DNA of 6,382 bases from an uncultured Chloroflexaceae bacterium (GTDB lineage: Bacteria; Chloroflexota; Chloroflexia; Chloroflexales; Chloroflexaceae), in NCBI GenBank assembly GCA_937141995.1, contig CAKZQX010000960.1, positions 1 through 6,382 of the forward strand, in the 5' to 3' direction. The position numbers and the translations under genes were made by a program. How positions within the stretch are numbered: position 1 is the first letter of the stretch; the number at the start of each line of letters is the position of its first letter. Of this stretch, positions 4,784-6,382 are shown piece after piece. Below the pieces are notes generated by a model. That model saw only the letters and a program-made list of their open reading frames with translations. It made no database searches and had not been told where the DNA came from.

Positions 4784-5662
4784 ATGCGCCGAAATGGACG
4801 AGCACGCAACTATACTACGCTGCGTCATACCGGCGAACAGGTTTTATCGCTGGTGTACGGCAATGGCTGGCCGGCAGAACTGATGTACCGGGTTGGACTG
4901 CACCGCACCTTCAACGTTGAGCAACACCAACTGGTTGTGCCGAACCATACGGGCACCGGCGATGCGCCTGCCCGTCCACTGCGGATTGCCTTTGCGTCAG
5001 ATTTTCACGCAGGACCGATCACGCCGGCGCGGGTTATTGCCACTGCGTGCCAGGCATTGACGCAAGCACAACCGGATGTTTTGCTGCTTGGCGGTGACTT
5101 TGTCTCGTTAGATGCCCGACATATCGATACCCTGATTGAACACCTCGCGCCGATCCCGGCACCATACGGTCGCTTTGCCGTCCTGGGCAATCATGACCTC
5201 TGGGCCGACGAACAGTATATCATCCGGCAACTGGAGGCCATCGGCATCCGAGTATTAATGAACCGTAATGTTCAGTTGGCTCCGCCGTTTGCGCATGTCT
5301 GGATCTGTGGGCTTGACGACATTTGCGAGGGTACACCGGATGTCACCAGCGCGTTTGCGGGAGCCGAGGGCGTACGAATTGTGTTAATGCATGCGCCGCA
5401 GGGTCTGGAAGATCTACCGGAGCAACCGTTTACACTGGCGCTGTGCGGGCATACCCATGGTGGCCAGATTGTACTACCAAATGGAAAACCGGTTTTTATT
5501 CCGCCGGGAAAGCTCAACCAAAAATTCCTCCACGGACGATTTCATGTTGGACCGCAGCAACAGAGTCTGCTGCTGGTTAGCCGGGGCATCGGGTGCAGCA
5601 CATTGCCCGTACGCCTCTTTGCCGATCCCGATATTCTGCTCTGTGAGATGGCCTTCATCTGA
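4784..5662 (+). CDS. Calcineurin-like metallophosphoesterase (YkuE-like)
   Basis: A 292-residue hydrolase with a di-metal active site acting on phosphomono- or diesters; the substrate cannot be told from sequence. All signature motifs are present in order: SDFHAG (Asp73, His75), GGDF (Asp105), GNHD (Asn136, His137), LMHAP (His203) and GHTHGGQ (His223, His225). ATG 4784 is chosen because AGGAGAG (4771-4777) sits 6 nt upstream and the extended -10 at 4741-4749 lies inside the longer frame that opens with GTG at 4694. The N-terminus (MRRNGRARNYTTLRH) carries no signal peptide or transmembrane helix, so the enzyme is probably cytoplasmic or peripherally attached, unlike Tat-exported YkuE or membrane-anchored relatives. 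The N-terminal 65 residues lead into the beta strand LRIAFASD as in this subfamily. The next gene lies 89 bp downstream and has its own strong ribosome binding site. Confidence 0.93.
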   Translation: MRRNGRARNYTTLRHTGEQVLSLVYGNGWPAELMYRVGLHRTFNVEQHQLVVPNHTGTGDAPARPLRIAFASDFHAGPITPARVIATACQALTQAQPDVLLLGGDFVSLDARHIDTLIEHLAPIPAPYGRFAVLGNHDLWADEQYIIRQLEAIGIRVLMNRNVQLAPPFAHVWICGLDDICEGTPDVTSAFAGAEGVRIVLMHAPQGLEDLPEQPFTLALCGHTHGGQIVLPNGKPVFIPPGKLNQKFLHGRFHVGPQQQSLLLVSRGIGCSTLPVRLFADPDILLCEMAFI

Positions 5663-5751
5663 CCCGAACGCGGACATGCAACATACTCGCTACACAAACC
5701 GTACTATGTGATGCTACGCTTGATATCAACGGCCTCGAAGGAGTTATAGAT

Positions 5752-6306
5752 ATGAAGTGCCGAATATGTGGAACAGTTATTGAACCGTATGATGCCCAGT
5801 TTTGCCAGAACTGCGGGATAAGGGTTACGGCTACATCCAGCGCGGGCAAAGAAACGATTGCCATGCCCGCCGGCGATACACAGCGCGTCGAGGCCCCCTC
5901 GGTTGAATCATACTCACCACAACCACGACCCTATGCGCCGCACCCCCAGCATGCATCGTCTGCTACGCCTCAGTCGTCCTATGGAGCGTCACCGCCTGCA
6001 CCGCTACCCTACGCGCCACCGCAGCACGCACCGTATCAGCCTGCTATGTTGCCGACCAGCAGCGCCGCAACGATTAGCCTGATCCTGGGGATCATTGCCT
6101 GGACGGTTTTGCCGCTGCTGGGTGCCATTGGTGCCGTCATTGCCGGTCACATGGCCCGGCGGGAGATCCGTGATGCGAATGGGTATATCCGGGGTGATGG
6201 GATGGCGACAGCCGGGCTGATCCTGGGGTATCTCCAGCTTGTGCCAACGGTGCTGGCCGGTTGCTTCTTCTTTATGCTGTTCGTGGTGATGATTGCGGCT
6301 GCCTGA
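5752..6306 (+). CDS. Zinc-ribbon, Pro-rich, DUF4190-like membrane protein
   Basis: A 184-residue protein in three parts. Residues 1-22 form a short zinc ribbon, CRICG...CQNCG, with Cys3, Cys6, Cys18 and Cys21 as likely zinc ligands. Residues 29-100 are Pro/Ser/Ala/His-rich, with PYAP repeated near 60-63 and 86-89. Residues 106-184 hold two membrane helices (about 106-131 and 152-182) joined by a loop, HMARREIRDANGYIRGDGMATAGLILGYL; this GHxxxxEIR...G.G.A..GLILGY pattern is typical of DUF4190. ATG 5752 has AAGGAG (5738-5743) 8 nt upstream. Such proteins are widespread and of unknown function; the ribbon would face the cytoplasm if the N-terminus is inside. It follows the metallophosphoesterase in the same direction and ends in its own terminator. 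TACTAT (5702-5707) is a possible weak -10, without a good -35. Confidence 0.9.
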   Translation: MKCRICGTVIEPYDAQFCQNCGIRVTATSSAGKETIAMPAGDTQRVEAPSVESYSPQPRPYAPHPQHASSATPQSSYGASPPAPLPYAPPQHAPYQPAMLPTSSAATISLILGIIAWTVLPLLGAIGAVIAGHMARREIRDANGYIRGDGMATAGLILGYLQLVPTVLAGCFFFMLFVVMIAAA

Positions 6307-6316
6307 GAATCACGAC

Positions 6317-6376
6317 AGCGCGGCGAATCCATTCCCAGGCTGATGGAAGTTCGCCGCGCTCTTGCTGTTTTTCTTT
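6317..6376 (+). terminator. Strong intrinsic terminator after the zinc-ribbon protein gene
   Basis: AGCGCGGCGAA (6317-6327) and TTCGCCGCGCT (6350-6360) form a perfect 11-bp stem. It is extended by TCCAT (6328-6332) with ATGGA (6343-6347) across a 2-nt bulge and a 10-nt loop. A T-rich tract follows (TTTTT at 6368-6372, then TTT at 6374-6376), displaced 7 nt from the stem base, which is longer than ideal. It starts about 10 nt after the stop codon. Confidence 0.8.
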
Positions 6377-6382
6377 CGCACG

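Overview
The window reads like a stretch of ordinary chromosome from a bacterium of moderate to high G+C. My best guess is a filamentous anoxygenic phototroph or relative (Chloroflexota, Chloroflexus/Roseiflexus type). This is inference from the style of the proteins (a Thr/Pro/Ser-rich lipoprotein, a zinc-ribbon plus DUF4190-like membrane protein) and from an interspersed palindromic repeat of the CCGGCTAAAGCCGG type. No marker gene settles the taxonomy.

Layout. Positions 1-65 probably hold the last 20 codons of a gene entering from the left. Positions 66-749 contain no convincing gene but hold several promoter-like and palindromic signals; the last of these is a good promoter for a lipoprotein gene at 750-1430. 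After a 224-bp gap containing a long nested inverted repeat and an operator-like palindrome comes a compact rightward operon: a four-helix membrane protein of unknown function (1655-2740), an 83-residue unknown protein (2768-3019) and nadD (3023-3625). A hairpin terminator that swallows the nadD stop codon closes the operon. A leftward multi-pass membrane protein gene (4272-3682) converges on it. The divergent intergenic region 4273-4783 holds two related copies of a palindromic interspersed repeat plus two pieces of a second repeat. A calcineurin-like metallophosphoesterase gene (4784-5662) follows, with an extended -10 promoter, then a zinc-ribbon/DUF4190-like membrane protein gene (5752-6306) with a strong intrinsic terminator.

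How the genes work together. Only two genes have clear enzymatic identities: NadD (nicotinate-nucleotide adenylyltransferase, NAD biosynthesis) and the metallophosphoesterase (all metal ligands present, substrate unknown). The four other complete genes are envelope-associated or unknown. The most suggestive linkage is nadD behind two unknown genes, with only 3 nt separating it from the 83-residue protein. I do not see a defence system, mobile gene cassette, CRISPR array or RNA gene. The points most worth a second look are the intergenic repeats, the operator-like palindromes at promoters, and the unknown nadD-linked pair.
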